Of a stretch of 64,000 nucleotides of DNA, positions 1 to 12,000 are shown in pieces; the stretch's first letter is position 1, and the number at the start of each line of letters is the position of its first letter. The DNA is taken from contig OZ007507.1 in assembly GCA_963931865.1 (NCBI GenBank), positions 3,874,077 to 3,938,076 on the forward strand. Reading direction: 5' to 3'. Origin of the DNA: Axinella damicornis (Eukaryota > Porifera > Demospongiae > Axinellida > Axinellidae). Position numbers and translations under genes: made by a program. Under the pieces are notes generated by a model. The model was given only the letters and a program-made list of their open reading frames with translations, had not been told where the DNA came from and did no database searches.

Positions 1-3000
1 CAGGTAGAGCCAGGTAGAGCAGAGGTAGAGCCAGGTAGAGCAGAGGTAGAGCCAGGTAGAGCAGAGGTAGAGCACAGGTAGAGCCAGGTAGAGCAGAGGT
101 AGAGCAGAGGTAGAGCAGAGGTAGAGCCAGGTAGAACAGAGGTAGAGCCAGGTAGAGCAGAGGTAGAGCCAGGTAGAGCCAGGTAGAGCAGAGGTAGAGC
201 CAGGTAGAGCAGAGGTAGAGCCAGGTAGAGCAGAGGTAGATCAGAGGTAGAGCCAGGTAGAGCAGAGGTAGAGCAGAGGTAGAGCCAGGTAGAGCAGAGG
301 TAGAGCAGAGGTAGAGCCAGGTAGAGCAGAGGTAGAGCCAGGTAGAGCAGAGGTAGAGCCAGGTAGAGCCAGGTAGAGCAGAGGTAGAGCCAGGTAGAGC
401 AGAGGTAGAGCCAGGTAGAGCAGAGGTAGAGAAGAGGTAGAGCCAGGTAGACCAGAGGTAGAGCAGAGGTAGAGCCAGGTAGAGCAGAGGTAGAGCTAGG
501 CAGAGCAGAGGTAGAGCCAGGTAGAGCCAGGTAGAGCAGAGGTAGAGCAGAGGTAGAGCCAGGTAGAGCAGAGGTAGAGCAGAGGTAGAGCCAGGTAGAG
601 CAGAGGTAGAGCCAGGTAGAGCAGAGGTAGAGCCAGGTACAGCAGAGGTAGAGCCAGGTAGAGCCAGGTAGAGCACAGGTAGAGCAGAGGTAGAGCCAGG
701 TAGAGCCAGGTAGAGCAGAGGTAGAGCAGAGGTAGATCCAGGTAGACCAGAGGTAGAGCAGAGGTAGAGCCAGGTAGAGCAGAGGGAGAGCCAGGTAGAG
801 CAGAGGTAGAGCCAGGTAGAGCCAGGTAGAGCAGAGGCAGAGCCAGGTAGAGCAGAGGTAGAGCCAGGTAGAGCAGAGGTAGAGCAGAGGTAGAGCCAGG
901 TAGAGCAGAGGTAGAGCCAGGTACAGCAGAGGTAGAGCCAGGTAGAGCAGAGGTAGAGCAGAGGTAGAGCCAGGTAGAGCAGAGGTAGAGCAGAGGTAGA
1001 GCCAGGTAGAGCAGAGGTAGAGCCAGGTAGAGCAGAGGTAGAGCCAGGTAGAGCCAGGTAGAGCAGAGGTAGAGCCAGGTAGAGCAGAGGTAGAGCAGAG
1101 GTAGAGCCAGGTAGAGCAGAGGTAGAGCCAGGTAGAGCCAGGTAGAGCAGAGGTAGAGCCAGGTAGAGCATAGGTAGAGCCAGGTAGAGCAGAGGTAGAG
1201 CCAGGTAGAGCCAGGTAGAGCAGAGGTAGAGCCAGGTAGAGCAGAGGTAGAGCCAGGTAGAGCAGAGGTAGAGCAGAGGTAGAGCCAGGTAGGGCAGAGG
1301 TAGAGCAGAGGTAGAGCCAGGTAGAGCAGAGGGAGAGCCAGGTAGAGCAGAGGTAGAGCCAGGTAGAGCAGAGGTAGAGCCAGGTAGAACCAGGTAGAGC
1401 AGAGGTAGAGCAGAGGTAGAGCCAGGTAGAGCAGAGGTAGAGCCAGGTAGAGCAGAGGTAGAGCCAGGTAGAGCAGAGGTAGAGCCAGGTAGAGCCAGGT
1501 AGAGCAGTGGTAGAGCCAGGTAGAGCAGAGGTAGAGCCAGGTAGAGCCAGGTAGAGCAGAGGTAGAGCAGAGGTAGAGCCAGGTAGAGCAGAGGTAGAGC
1601 AGAGGTAGAGCCAGGTAGAGCAGAGGGAGAGCCAGGTAGAGCAGAGGTAGAGCCAGGTAGAGCAGAGGTAGAGCCAGGGAGAGCAGAGGTAGAGCCAGGT
1701 AGAGCAGAGGTAGAGCAGAGGTAGAGCCAGGTAGAGCAGAGGTAGAGCAGAGGTAGAGCAGAGGTAGAGCCAGGTAGAGCAGAGGTAGAGTCAGGTAGAG
1801 CCAGGTAGAGCAGAGGTAGAGCCAGGTAGAGCAGAGGTAGAGCAGAGGTAGAGCCAGGTAGAGCAGAGGTAGAGAAGAGGTAGAGCCGGGTAGAGCAGAG
1901 GTAGAGCCAGTTAGAGCAGAGGTAGAGCCAGGTAGAGCAGAGGTAGAGCCTGGTAGAGTCAGGTAGAGCAGAGGTAGAGCAGAGGTAGAGCCAGGTAGAG
2001 CAGAGGTAGAGCAAGGTAGAGCCAGGTAGAGAAGAGGTAGAGCAGAGGTAGAGCCAGGTAGAGCAGAGGTAGAGCAGAGGTAGAGCCAGGTAGAGCAGAG
2101 GGAGAGCCAGGTAGAGCAGAGGTAGAGCCAGGTAGAGCCAGGTAGATCAGAGGTAGAGCCAGGTAGAGCAGAGGTAGAGCAGAGGTAGAGCCAGGCAGAG
2201 CAGAGGTAGAGCAGAGGTAGAGCAGAGGTAGAGCCAGGTAGAGCAGAGGTAGAGCCAGGTAGAGCAGAGGTAGAGCCAGGTAGAGCCAGGTAGAGCAGAG
2301 GTAGAGCCAGGTAGAGCAGAGGTAGAGCCAGGTAGAGCAGAGGTAGAGCAGAGGTAGAGCCAGGTAGAGCAGAGGTAGAGCAGAGGTAGAGCCAGGTAGA
2401 GCAGAGGTAGAGCAGAGGTAGAGCCAGGTAGAGCAGAGGTAGAGCCAGGTAGAGCAGAGGTAGAGCCAGGTAGAGCAGAGGTAGAGAAGAGGTAGAGCCA
2501 GGTAGAGCAGAGGTAGAGCAGAGGTAGAGCCAGGTAGAGCAGAGGTAGAGCCAGGCAGAGCAGAGGTAGAGCCAGGTAGAGCCAGGTAGAGCAGAGGTAG
2601 AGCAGAGGTAGAGCCAGGTAGAGCAGAGGTAGAGCAGAGGTAGAGCCAGGTAGAGCAGAGGTAGAGCAGAGGTAGAGCCAGGTAGAGCAGAGGTAGAGCA
2701 GAGGTAGAGCCAGGTAGAGCAGAGGTAGAGCCAGGTAGAGCAGAGGTAGAGCCAGGTAGAGCCAGGTAGAGCAGAGGTAGAGCCAGGTAGAGCAAAGGTA
2801 GAGCAGAGGTAGAGCCAGGTAGAGCAGAGGTAGAGCAGAGGTAGAGCCAGGTAGAGCAGAGGTAGAGCCAGGTAGAGCAGAGGTAGAGCAGAGGTAGAGC
2901 CAGATAGAGCAGAGGTAGAGCAGAGGTAGAGCCAGGTAGAGCAGAGGTAGAGCCAGGTAGAGCCAGGTAGAGCAGAGGTAGAGCAGAGGTAGAGCCAGGT

Positions 3001-6000
3001 ACAGCAGAGGTAGAGCAGAGGTAGAGCCAGGTAGAGCAGAGGTAGAGCCAGGTAGAGCAGAGGTATATAGAGCCAGGTAGAGGCAGGTAGAGCAGAGGTA
3101 GAGCCAGGTAGAGCAGAGGTAGAGCCAGGTAGAGCAGAGGTAGAGCCAGGTAGAGCAGAGGTAGAGCCAGGTAGAGCAAAGGTAGAGCCAGGTAGAGCAG
3201 AGGTAGAGCAGAGGTAGAGCCAGGTAGAGCAGAGGTAGAGCAGAGGTAGAGCCAGGTAGAGCAGAGGTAGAGCCAGGTAGAGCAGAGGTAGAGCCAGGTA
3301 GAGCAGAGGTAGAGCCAGGTAGAGCAGAGGTAGAGCCAGGTAGAGCCAGGTAGAGCAGAGGTAGAGCCAGGTAGAGCAGAGGTAGAGCCAGGTAGAGCAG
3401 AGGTAGAGCAGAGGTAGAGCCAGGTAGAGCAGAGGTAGAGCCGAGGTAGAGCCAGGGAGAGCAGAGGTAGAGCCAGGTAGAGCAGAGGTATATAGAGCCA
3501 GGTAGAGGCAGGTAGAGCAGAGGTAGAGCCAGGTAGAGCAGAGGTAGAGCCAGGTAGAGCAGTGGTAGAGCAGAGGTAGAGCCAGGTAGAGTAGAGGTAG
3601 AGCCAGGTAGAGCAGAGGTAGAGCCAGGTAGAGCCAGGTAGAGCAAAGGTAGAGCCAGGTAGAGCAGAGGTAGAGCCAGGTAGAGCAGAGGTAGAGCAGA
3701 GGTAGAGCCAGGTAGAGCAAAGGTAGAGCAGAGGTAGAGCCAGGTAGAGCAGAGGTAGAGCCAGGTAGAGCAGAGGTAGAGCCAGGTAGAGCAGAGGTAG
3801 AGCAGAGGTAGAGCCAGGTAGAGCACAGGTAGAGCAGAGGTAGAGCCAGGTAGAGCAGAGGTAGAGCCAGGTAGAGCAGAGGTAGAGCCAGGTAGAGCAG
3901 AGGTAGAGCCAGGTAGTGCCAGGTAGAGCAGAGGTAGAGCCAGGTAGAACCAGGTAGAGCAGAGGTAGAGCAGAGGTAGAGCCAGGTAGAGCAGAGGTAG
4001 AGCAGAGGTAGAGCCAGGTAGAGCAGAGGTAGAGCCAGGTAGAGCAGAGGTAGAGCCAGGTAGAGCCAGGTAGAGCAGAGGTAGAGCCAGGTAGAGCAGA
4101 GGTAGAGCCAGGTAGAGCAGAGGTAGAGCCAGGTAGAGCAGAGGTAGAGCCAGGTAGAGCAGAGGTAGAGCAGAGGTAGAGCCAGGTAGAGCAGAGGTAG
4201 AGCCGAGGTAGAGCCAGGGAGAGCAGAGGTAGAGCCAGGTAGAGCAGAGGTATATAGAGCCAGGTAGAGGCAGGTAGAGCAGAGGTAGAGCCAGGTAGAG
4301 CAGAGGTAGAGCCTGGTAGAGTCAGGTAGAGCAGAGGTAGAGCAGAGGTAGAGCCAGGTAGAGCAGAGGTAGAGCAAGGTAGAGCCAGGTAGAGAAGAGG
4401 TAGAGCAGAGGTAGAGCCAGGTAGAGCAGAGGTAGAGCAGAGGTAGAGCCAGGTAGAGCAGAGGGAGAGCCAGGTAGAGCAGAGGTAGAGCCAGGTAGAG
4501 CCAGGTAGAGCAGAGGTAGAGCCAGGTAGAGCAGAGGTAGAGCAGAGGTAGAGCCAGGCAGAGCAGAGGTAGAGCAGAGGTAGAGCAGAGGTAGAGCCAG
4601 GTAGAGCAGAGGTAGAGCCAGGTAGAGCAGAGGTAGAGCCAGGTAGAGCCAGGTAGAGCAGAGGTAGAGCCAGGTAGAGCAGAGGTAGAGCCAGGTAGAG
4701 CAGAGGTAGAGCAGAGGTAGAGCCAGGTAGAGCAGAGGTAGAGCAGAGGTAGAGCCAGGTAGAGCAGAGGTAGAGCAGAGGTAGAGCCAGGTAGAGCAGA
4801 GGTAGAGCCAGGTAGAGCAGAGGTAGAGCCAGGTAGAGCAGAGGTAGAGAAGAGGTAGAGCCAGGTAGAGCAGAGGTAGAGCAGAGGTAGAGCCAGGTAG
4901 AGCAGAGGTAGAGCCAGGCAGAGCAGAGGTAGAGCCAGGTAGAGCCAGGTAGAGCAGAGGTAGAGCAGAGGTAGAGCCAGGTAGAGCAGAGGTAGAGCAG
5001 AGGTAGAGCCAGGTAGAGCAGAGGTAGAGCAGAGGTAGAGCCAGGTAGAGCAGAGGTAGAGCAGAGGTAGAGCCAGGTAGAGCAGAGGTAGAGCCAGGTA
5101 GAGCAGAGGTAGAGCCAGGTAGAGCCAGGTAGAGCAGAGGTAGAGCCAGGTAGAGCAAAGGTAGAGCAGAGGTAGAGCCAGGTAGAGCAGAGGTAGAGCA
5201 GAGGTAGAGCCAGGTAGAGCAGAGGTAGAGCCAGGTAGAGCAGAGGTAGAGCAGAGGTAGAGCCAGATAGAGCAGAGGTAGAGCAGAGGTAGAGCCAGGT
5301 AGAGCAGAGGTAGAGCCAGGTAGAGCCAGGTAGAGCAGAGGTAGAGCAGAGGTAGAGCCAGGTACAGCAGAGGTAGAGCAGAGGTAGAGCCAGGTAGAGC
5401 AGAGGTAGAGCCAGGTAGAGCAGAGGTATATAGAGCCAGGTAGAGGCAGGTAGAGCAGAGGTAGAGCCAGGTAGAGCAGAGGTAGAGCCAGGTAGAGCAG
5501 AGGTAGAGCCAGGTAGAGCAGAGGTAGAGCCAGGTAGAGCAAAGGTAGAGCCAGGTAGAGCAGAGGTAGAGCAGAGGTAGAGCCAGGTAGAGCAGAGGTA
5601 GAGCAGAGGTAGAGCCAGGTAGAGCAGAGGTAGAGCCAGGTAGAGCAGAGGTAGAGCCAGGTAGAGCAGAGGTAGAGCCAGGTAGAGCAGAGGTAGAGCC
5701 AGGTAGAGCCAGGTAGAGCAGAGGTAGAGCCAGGTAGAGCAGAGGTAGAGCCAGGTAGAGCAGAGGTAGAGCAGAGGTAGAGCCAGGTAGAGCAGAGGTA
5801 GAGCCGAGGTAGAGCCAGGGAGAGCAGAGGTAGAGCCAGGTAGAGCAGAGGTATATAGAGCCAGGTAGAGGCAGGTAGAGCAGAGGTAGAGCCAGGTAGA
5901 GCAGAGGTAGAGCCAGGTAGAGCAGTGGTAGAGCAGAGGTAGAGCCAGGTAGAGTAGAGGTAGAGCCAGGTAGAGCAGAGGTAGAGCCAGGTAGAGCCAG

Positions 6001-9000
6001 GTAGAGCAGAGGTAGAGCCAGGTAGAGCAGAGGTAGAGCCAGGTAGAGCAGAGGTAGAGCAGAGGTAGAGCCAGGTAGAGCAAAGGTAGAGCAGAGGTAG
6101 AGCCAGGTAGAGCAGAGGTAGAGCCAGGTAGAGCAGAGGTAGAGCCAGGTAGAGCAGAGGTAGAGCAGAGGTAGAGCCAGGTAGAGCAGAGGTAGAGCAG
6201 AGGTAGAGCCAGGTAGAGCAGAGGTAGAGCCAGGTAGAGCAGAGGTAGAGCCAGGTAGAGCAGAGGTAGAGCCAGGTAGTGCCAGGTAGAGCAGAGGTAG
6301 AGCCAGGTAGAACCAGGTAGAGCAGAGGTAGAGCAGAGGTAGAGCCAGGTAGAGCAGAGGTAGAGCAGAGGTAGAGCCAGGTAGAGCAGAGGTAGAGCCA
6401 GGTAGAGCAGAGGTAGAGCCAGGTAGAGCAGAGGTAGAGCAGAGGTAGAGCCAGGTAGAGCAGAGGTAGAGCCAGGTAGAGCAGAGGTAGAGCCAGGTAG
6501 AGCAGAGGTAGAGCCAGGTAGAGCAGAGGTAGAGCAGAGGTAGAGCCAGGTAGAGCAGAGGTAGAGCCGAGGTAGAGCCAGGGAGAGCAGAGGTAGAGCC
6601 AGGTAGAGCAGAGGTATATAGAGCCAGGTAGAGGCAGGTAGAGCAGAGGTAGAGCCAGGTAGAGCAGAGGTAGAGCCAGGTAGAGCAGAGGTAGAGCAGA
6701 GGTAGAGCCAGGTAGAGCAGAGGTAGAGCAGAGGTAGAGCCAGGTAGAGCAGAGGTAGAGCCAGGTAGAGCAGAGGTAGAGCCAGGTAGAGCAGAGGTAG
6801 AGCCAGGTAGAGCAGAGGTAGAGCAGAGGTAGAGCCAGGTAGAGCAAAGGTAGAGCAGAGGTAGAGCCAGGTAGAGCAGAGGTAGAGCCAGGTAGAGCAG
6901 AGGTAGAGCCAGGTAGAGCAGAGGTAGAGCAGAGGTAGAGCCAGGTAGAGCAGAGGTAGAGCAGAGGTAGAGCCAGGTAGAGCAGAGGTAGAGCCAGGTA
7001 GAGCAGAGGTAGAGCCAGGTAGAGCAGAGGTAGAGCAGAGGTAGAGCCAGGTAGAGCAAAGGTAGAGCAGAGGTAGAGCCAGGTAGAGCAGAGGTAGAGC
7101 CAGGTAGAGCAGAGGTAGAGCCAGGTAGAGCAGAGGTAGAGCAGAGGTAGAGCCAGGTAGAGCAGAGGTAGAGCAGAGGTAGAGCCAGGTAGAGCAGAGG
7201 TAGAGCCAGGTAGAGCAGAGGTAGAGCCAGGTAGAGCAGAGGTAGAGCCAGGTAGTGCCAGGTAGAGCAGAGGTAGAGCCAGGTAGAACCAGGTAGAGCA
7301 GAGGTAGAGCAGAGGTAGAGCCAGGTAGAGCAGAGGTAGAGCAGAGGTAGAGCCAGGTAAAGCAGAGGTAGAGCCAGGTAGAGCAGAGGTAGAGCCAGGT
7401 AGAGCAGAGGTAGAGCCAGGTAGAGCCAGGTAGAGCAGAGGTAGAGCCAGGTAGAGCAGAGGTAGAGCCAGGTAGAGCAGAGGTAGAGCCAGGTAGAGCA
7501 GAGGTAGAGCAGAGGTAGAGCCAGGTAGAGCAGAGGTAGAGCCGAGGTAGAGCCAGGGAGAGCAGAGGTAGAGCCAGGTAGAGCAGAGGTATATAGAGCC
7601 AGGTAGAGGCAGGTAGAGCAGAGGTAGAGCCAGGTAGAGCAGAGGTAGAGCCTGGTAGAGTCAGGTAGAGCAGAGGTAGAGCAGAGGTAGAGCCAGGTAG
7701 AGCAGAGGTAGAGCAAGGTAGAGCCAGGTAGAGAAGAGGTAGAGCAGAGGTAGAGCCAGGTAGAGCAGAGGTAGAGCAGAGGTAGAGCCAGGTAGAGCAG
7801 AGGGAGAGCCAGGTAGAGCAGAGGTAGAGCCAGGTAGAGCCAGGTAGAGCAGAGGTAGAGCCAGGTAGAGCAGAGGTAGAGCAGAGGTAGAGCCAGGCAG
7901 AGCAGAGGTAGAGCAGAGGTAGAGCAGAGGTAGAGCCAGGTAGAGCAGAGGTAGAGCCAGGTAGAGCAGAGGTAGAGCCAGGTAGAGCCAGGTAGAGCAG
8001 AGGTAGAGCCAGGTAGAGCAGAGGTAGAGCCAGGTAGAGCAGAGGTAGAGCAGAGGTAGAGCCAGGTAGAGCAGAGGTAGAGCAGAGGTAGAGCCAGGTA
8101 GAGCAGAGGTAGAGCAGAGGTAGAGCCAGGTAGAGCAGAGGTAGAGCCAGGTAGAGCAGAGGTAGAGCCAGGTAGAGCAGAGGTAGAGAAGAGGTAGAGC
8201 CAGGTAGAGCAGAGGTAGAGCAGAGGTAGAGCCAGGTAGAGCAGAGGTAGAGCCAGGCAGAGCAGAGGTAGAGCCAGGTAGAGCCAGGTAGAGCAGAGGT
8301 AGAGCAGAGGTAGAGCCAGGTAGAGCAGAGGTAGAGCAGAGGTAGAGCCAGGTAGAGCAGAGGTAGAGCAGAGGTAGAGCCAGGTAGAGCAGAGGTAGAG
8401 CAGAGGTAGAGCCAGGTAGAGCAGAGGTAGAGCCAGGTAGAGCAGAGGTAGAGCCAGGTAGAGCCAGGTAGAGCAGAGGTAGAGCCAGGTAGAGCAAAGG
8501 TAGAGCAGAGGTAGAGCCAGGTAGAGCAGAGGTAGAGCAGAGGTAGAGCCAGGTAGAGCAGAGGTAGAGCCAGGTAGAGCAGAGGTAGAGCAGAGGTAGA
8601 GCCAGATAGAGCAGAGGTAGAGCAGAGGTAGAGCCAGGTAGAGCAGAGGTAGAGCCAGGTAGAGCCAGGTAGAGCAGAGGTAGAGCAGAGGTAGAGCCAG
8701 GTACAGCAGAGGTAGAGCAGAGGTAGAGCCAGGTAGAGCAGAGGTAGAGCCAGGTAGAGCAGAGGTATATAGAGCCAGGTAGAGGCAGGTAGAGCAGAGG
8801 TAGAGCCAGGTAGAGCAGAGGTAGAGCCAGGTAGAGCAGAGGTAGAGCCAGGTAGAGCAAAGGTAGAGCCAGGTAGAGCAGAGGTAGAGCAGAGGTAGAG
8901 CCAGGTAGAGCAGAGGTAGAGCAGAGGTAGAGCCAGGTAGAGCAGAGGTAGAGCCAGGTAGAGCAGAGGTAGAGCCAGGTAGAGCAGAGGTAGAGCCAGG

Positions 9001-12000
9001 TAGAGCAGAGGTAGAGCCAGGTAGAGCCAGGTAGAGCAGAGGTAGAGCCAGGTAGAGCAGAGGTAGAGCCAGGTAGAGCAGAGGTAGAGCAGAGGTAGAG
9101 CCAGGTAGAGCAGAGGTAGAGCCGAGGTAGAGCCAGGGAGAGCAGAGGTAGAGCCAGGTAGAGCAGAGGTATATAGAGCCAGGTAGAGGCAGGTAGAGCA
9201 GAGGTAGAGCCAGGTAGAGCAGAGGTAGAGCCAGGTAGAGCAGTGGTAGAGCAGAGGTAGAGCCAGGTAGAGTAGAGGTAGAGCCAGGTAGAGCAGAGGT
9301 AGAGCCAGGTAGAGCCAGGTAGAGCAGAGGTAGAGCCAGGTAGAGCAGAGGTAGAGCCAGGTAGAGCAGAGGTAGAGCAGAGGTAGAGCCAGGTAGAGCA
9401 AAGGTAGAGCAGAGGTAGAGCCAGGTAGAGCAGAGGTAGAGCCAGGTAGAGCAGAGGTAGAGCCAGGTAGAGCAGAGGTAGAGCAGAGGTAGAGCCAGGT
9501 AGAGCAGAGGTAGAGCAGAGGTAGAGCCAGGTAGAGCAGAGGTAGAGCCAGGTAGAGCAGAGGTAGAGCCAGGTAGAGCAGAGGTAGAGCCAGGTAGTGC
9601 CAGGTAGAGCAGAGGTAGAGCCAGGTAGAACCAGGTAGAGCAGAGGTAGAGCAGAGGTAGAGCCAGGTAGAGCAGAGGTAGAGCAGAGGTAGAGCCAGGT
9701 AGAGCAGAGGTAGAGCCAGGTAGAGCAGAGGTAGAGCCAGGTAGAGCAGAGGTAGAGCAGAGGTAGAGCCAGGTAGAGCAGAGGTAGAGCCAGGTAGAGC
9801 AGAGGTAGAGCCAGGTAGAGCAGAGGTAGAGCCAGGTAGAGCAGAGGTAGAGCAGAGGTAGAGCCAGGTAGAGCAGAGGTAGAGCCGAGGTAGAGCCAGG
9901 GAGAGCAGAGGTAGAGCCAGGTAGAGCAGAGGTATATAGAGCCAGGTAGAGGCAGGTAGAGCAGAGGTAGAGCCAGGTAGAGCAGAGGTAGAGCCAGGTA
10001 GAGCAGAGGTAGAGCAGAGGTAGAGCCAGGTAGAGCAGAGGTAGAGCAGAGGTAGAGCCAGGTAGAGCAGAGGTAGAGCCAGGTAGAGCAGAGGTAGAGC
10101 CAGGTAGAGCAGAGGTAGAGCCAGGTAGAGCAGAGGTAGAGCAGAGGTAGAGCCAGGTAGAGCAAAGGTAGAGCAGAGGTAGAGCCAGGTAGAGCAGAGG
10201 TAGAGCCAGGTAGAGCAGAGGTAGAGCCAGGTAGAGCAGAGGTAGAGCAGAGGTAGAGCCAGGTAGAGCAGAGGTAGAGCAGAGGTAGAGCCAGGTAGAG
10301 CAGAGGTAGAGCCAGGTAGAGCAGAGGTAGAGCCAGGTAGAGCAGAGGTAGAGCAGAGGTAGAGCCAGGTAGAGCAAAGGTAGAGCAGAGGTAGAGCCAG
10401 GTAGAGCAGAGGTAGAGCCAGGTAGAGCAGAGGTAGAGCCAGGTAGAGCAGAGGTAGAGCAGAGGTAGAGCCAGGTAGAGCAGAGGTAGAGCAGAGGTAG
10501 AGCCAGGTAGAGCAGAGGTAGAGCCAGGTAGAGCAGAGGTAGAGCCAGGTAGAGCAGAGGTAGAGCCAGGTAGTGCCAGGTAGAGCAGAGGTAGAGCCAG
10601 GTAGAACCAGGTAGAGCAGAGGTAGAGCAGAGGTAGAGCCAGGTAGAGCAGAGGTAGAGCAGAGGTAGAGCCAGGTAGAGCAGAGGTAGAGCCAGGTAGA
10701 GCAGAGGTAGAGCCAGGTAGAGCAGAGGTAGAGCAGAGGTAGAGCCAGGTAGAGCAGAGGTAGAGCCAGGTAGAGCAGAGGTAGAGCCAGGTAGAGCAGA
10801 GGTAGAGCCAGGTAGAGCAGAGGTAGAGCCAGGTAGAGCAGAGGTAGAGCAGAGGTAGAGCCAGGTAGAGCAGAGGTAGAGCAGAGGTAGAGCCAGGTAG
10901 AGCAGAGGTAGAGCCAGGTAGAGCAGAGGTAGAGCCAGGTAGAGCAGAGGTAGAGCCAGGTAGTGCCAGGTAGAGCAGAGGTAGAGCCAGGTAGAACCAG
11001 GTAGAGCAGAGGTAGAGCAGAGGTAGAGCCAGGTAGAGCAGAGGTAGAGCAGAGGTAGAGCCAGGTAGAGCAGAGGTAGAGCCAGGTAGAGCAGAGGTAG
11101 AGCCAGGTAGAGCAGAGGTAGAGCAGAGGTAGAGCCAGGTAGAGCAGAGGTAGAGCCAGGTAGAGCAGAGGTAGAGCCAGGTAGAGCAGAGGTAGAGCCA
11201 GGTAGAGCAGAGGTAGAGCAGAGGTAGAGCCAGGTAGAGCAGAGGTAGAGCCGAGGTAGAGCCAGGGAGAGCAGAGGTAGAGCCAGGTAGAGCAGAGGTA
11301 TATAGAGCCAGGTAGAGGCAGGTAGAGCAGAGGTAGAGCCAGGTAGAGCAGAGGTAGAGCAGAGGTAGAGCAGAGGTAGAGCCAGGTAGAGCAGAGGTAG
11401 AGCAGAGGTAGAGCCAGGTAGAGCAGAGGTAGAGCCAGGTAGAGCAGAGGTAGAGCCAGGTAGAGCAGAGGTAGAGCCAGGTAGAGCAGAGGTAGAGCAG
11501 AGGTAGAGCCAGGTAGAGCAAAGGTAGAGCAGAGGTAGAGCCAGGTAGAGCAGAGGTAGAGCCAGGTAGAGCAGAGGTAGAGCCAGGTAGAGCAGAGGTA
11601 GAGCAGAGGTAGAGCCAGGTAGAGCAGAGGTAGAGCAGAGGTAGAGCCAGGTAAAGCAGAGGTAGAGCCAGGTAGAGCAGAGGTAGAGCCAGGTAGAGCA
11701 GAGGTAGAGCAGAGGTAGAGCCAGGTAGAGCAAAGGTAGAGCAGAGGTAGAGCCAGGTAGAGCAGAGGTAGAGCCAGGTAGAGCAGAGGTAGAGCCAGGT
11801 AGAGCAGAGGTAGAGCAGAGGTAGAGCCAGGTAGAGCAGAGGTAGAGCAGAGGTAGAGCCAGGTAGAGCAGAGGTAGAGCCAGGTAGAGCAGAGGTAGAG
11901 CCAGGTAGAGCAGAGGTAGAGCCAGGTAGTGCCAGGTAGAGCAGAGGTAGAGCCAGGTAGAACCAGGTAGAGCAGAGGTAGAGCAGAGGTAGAGCCAGGT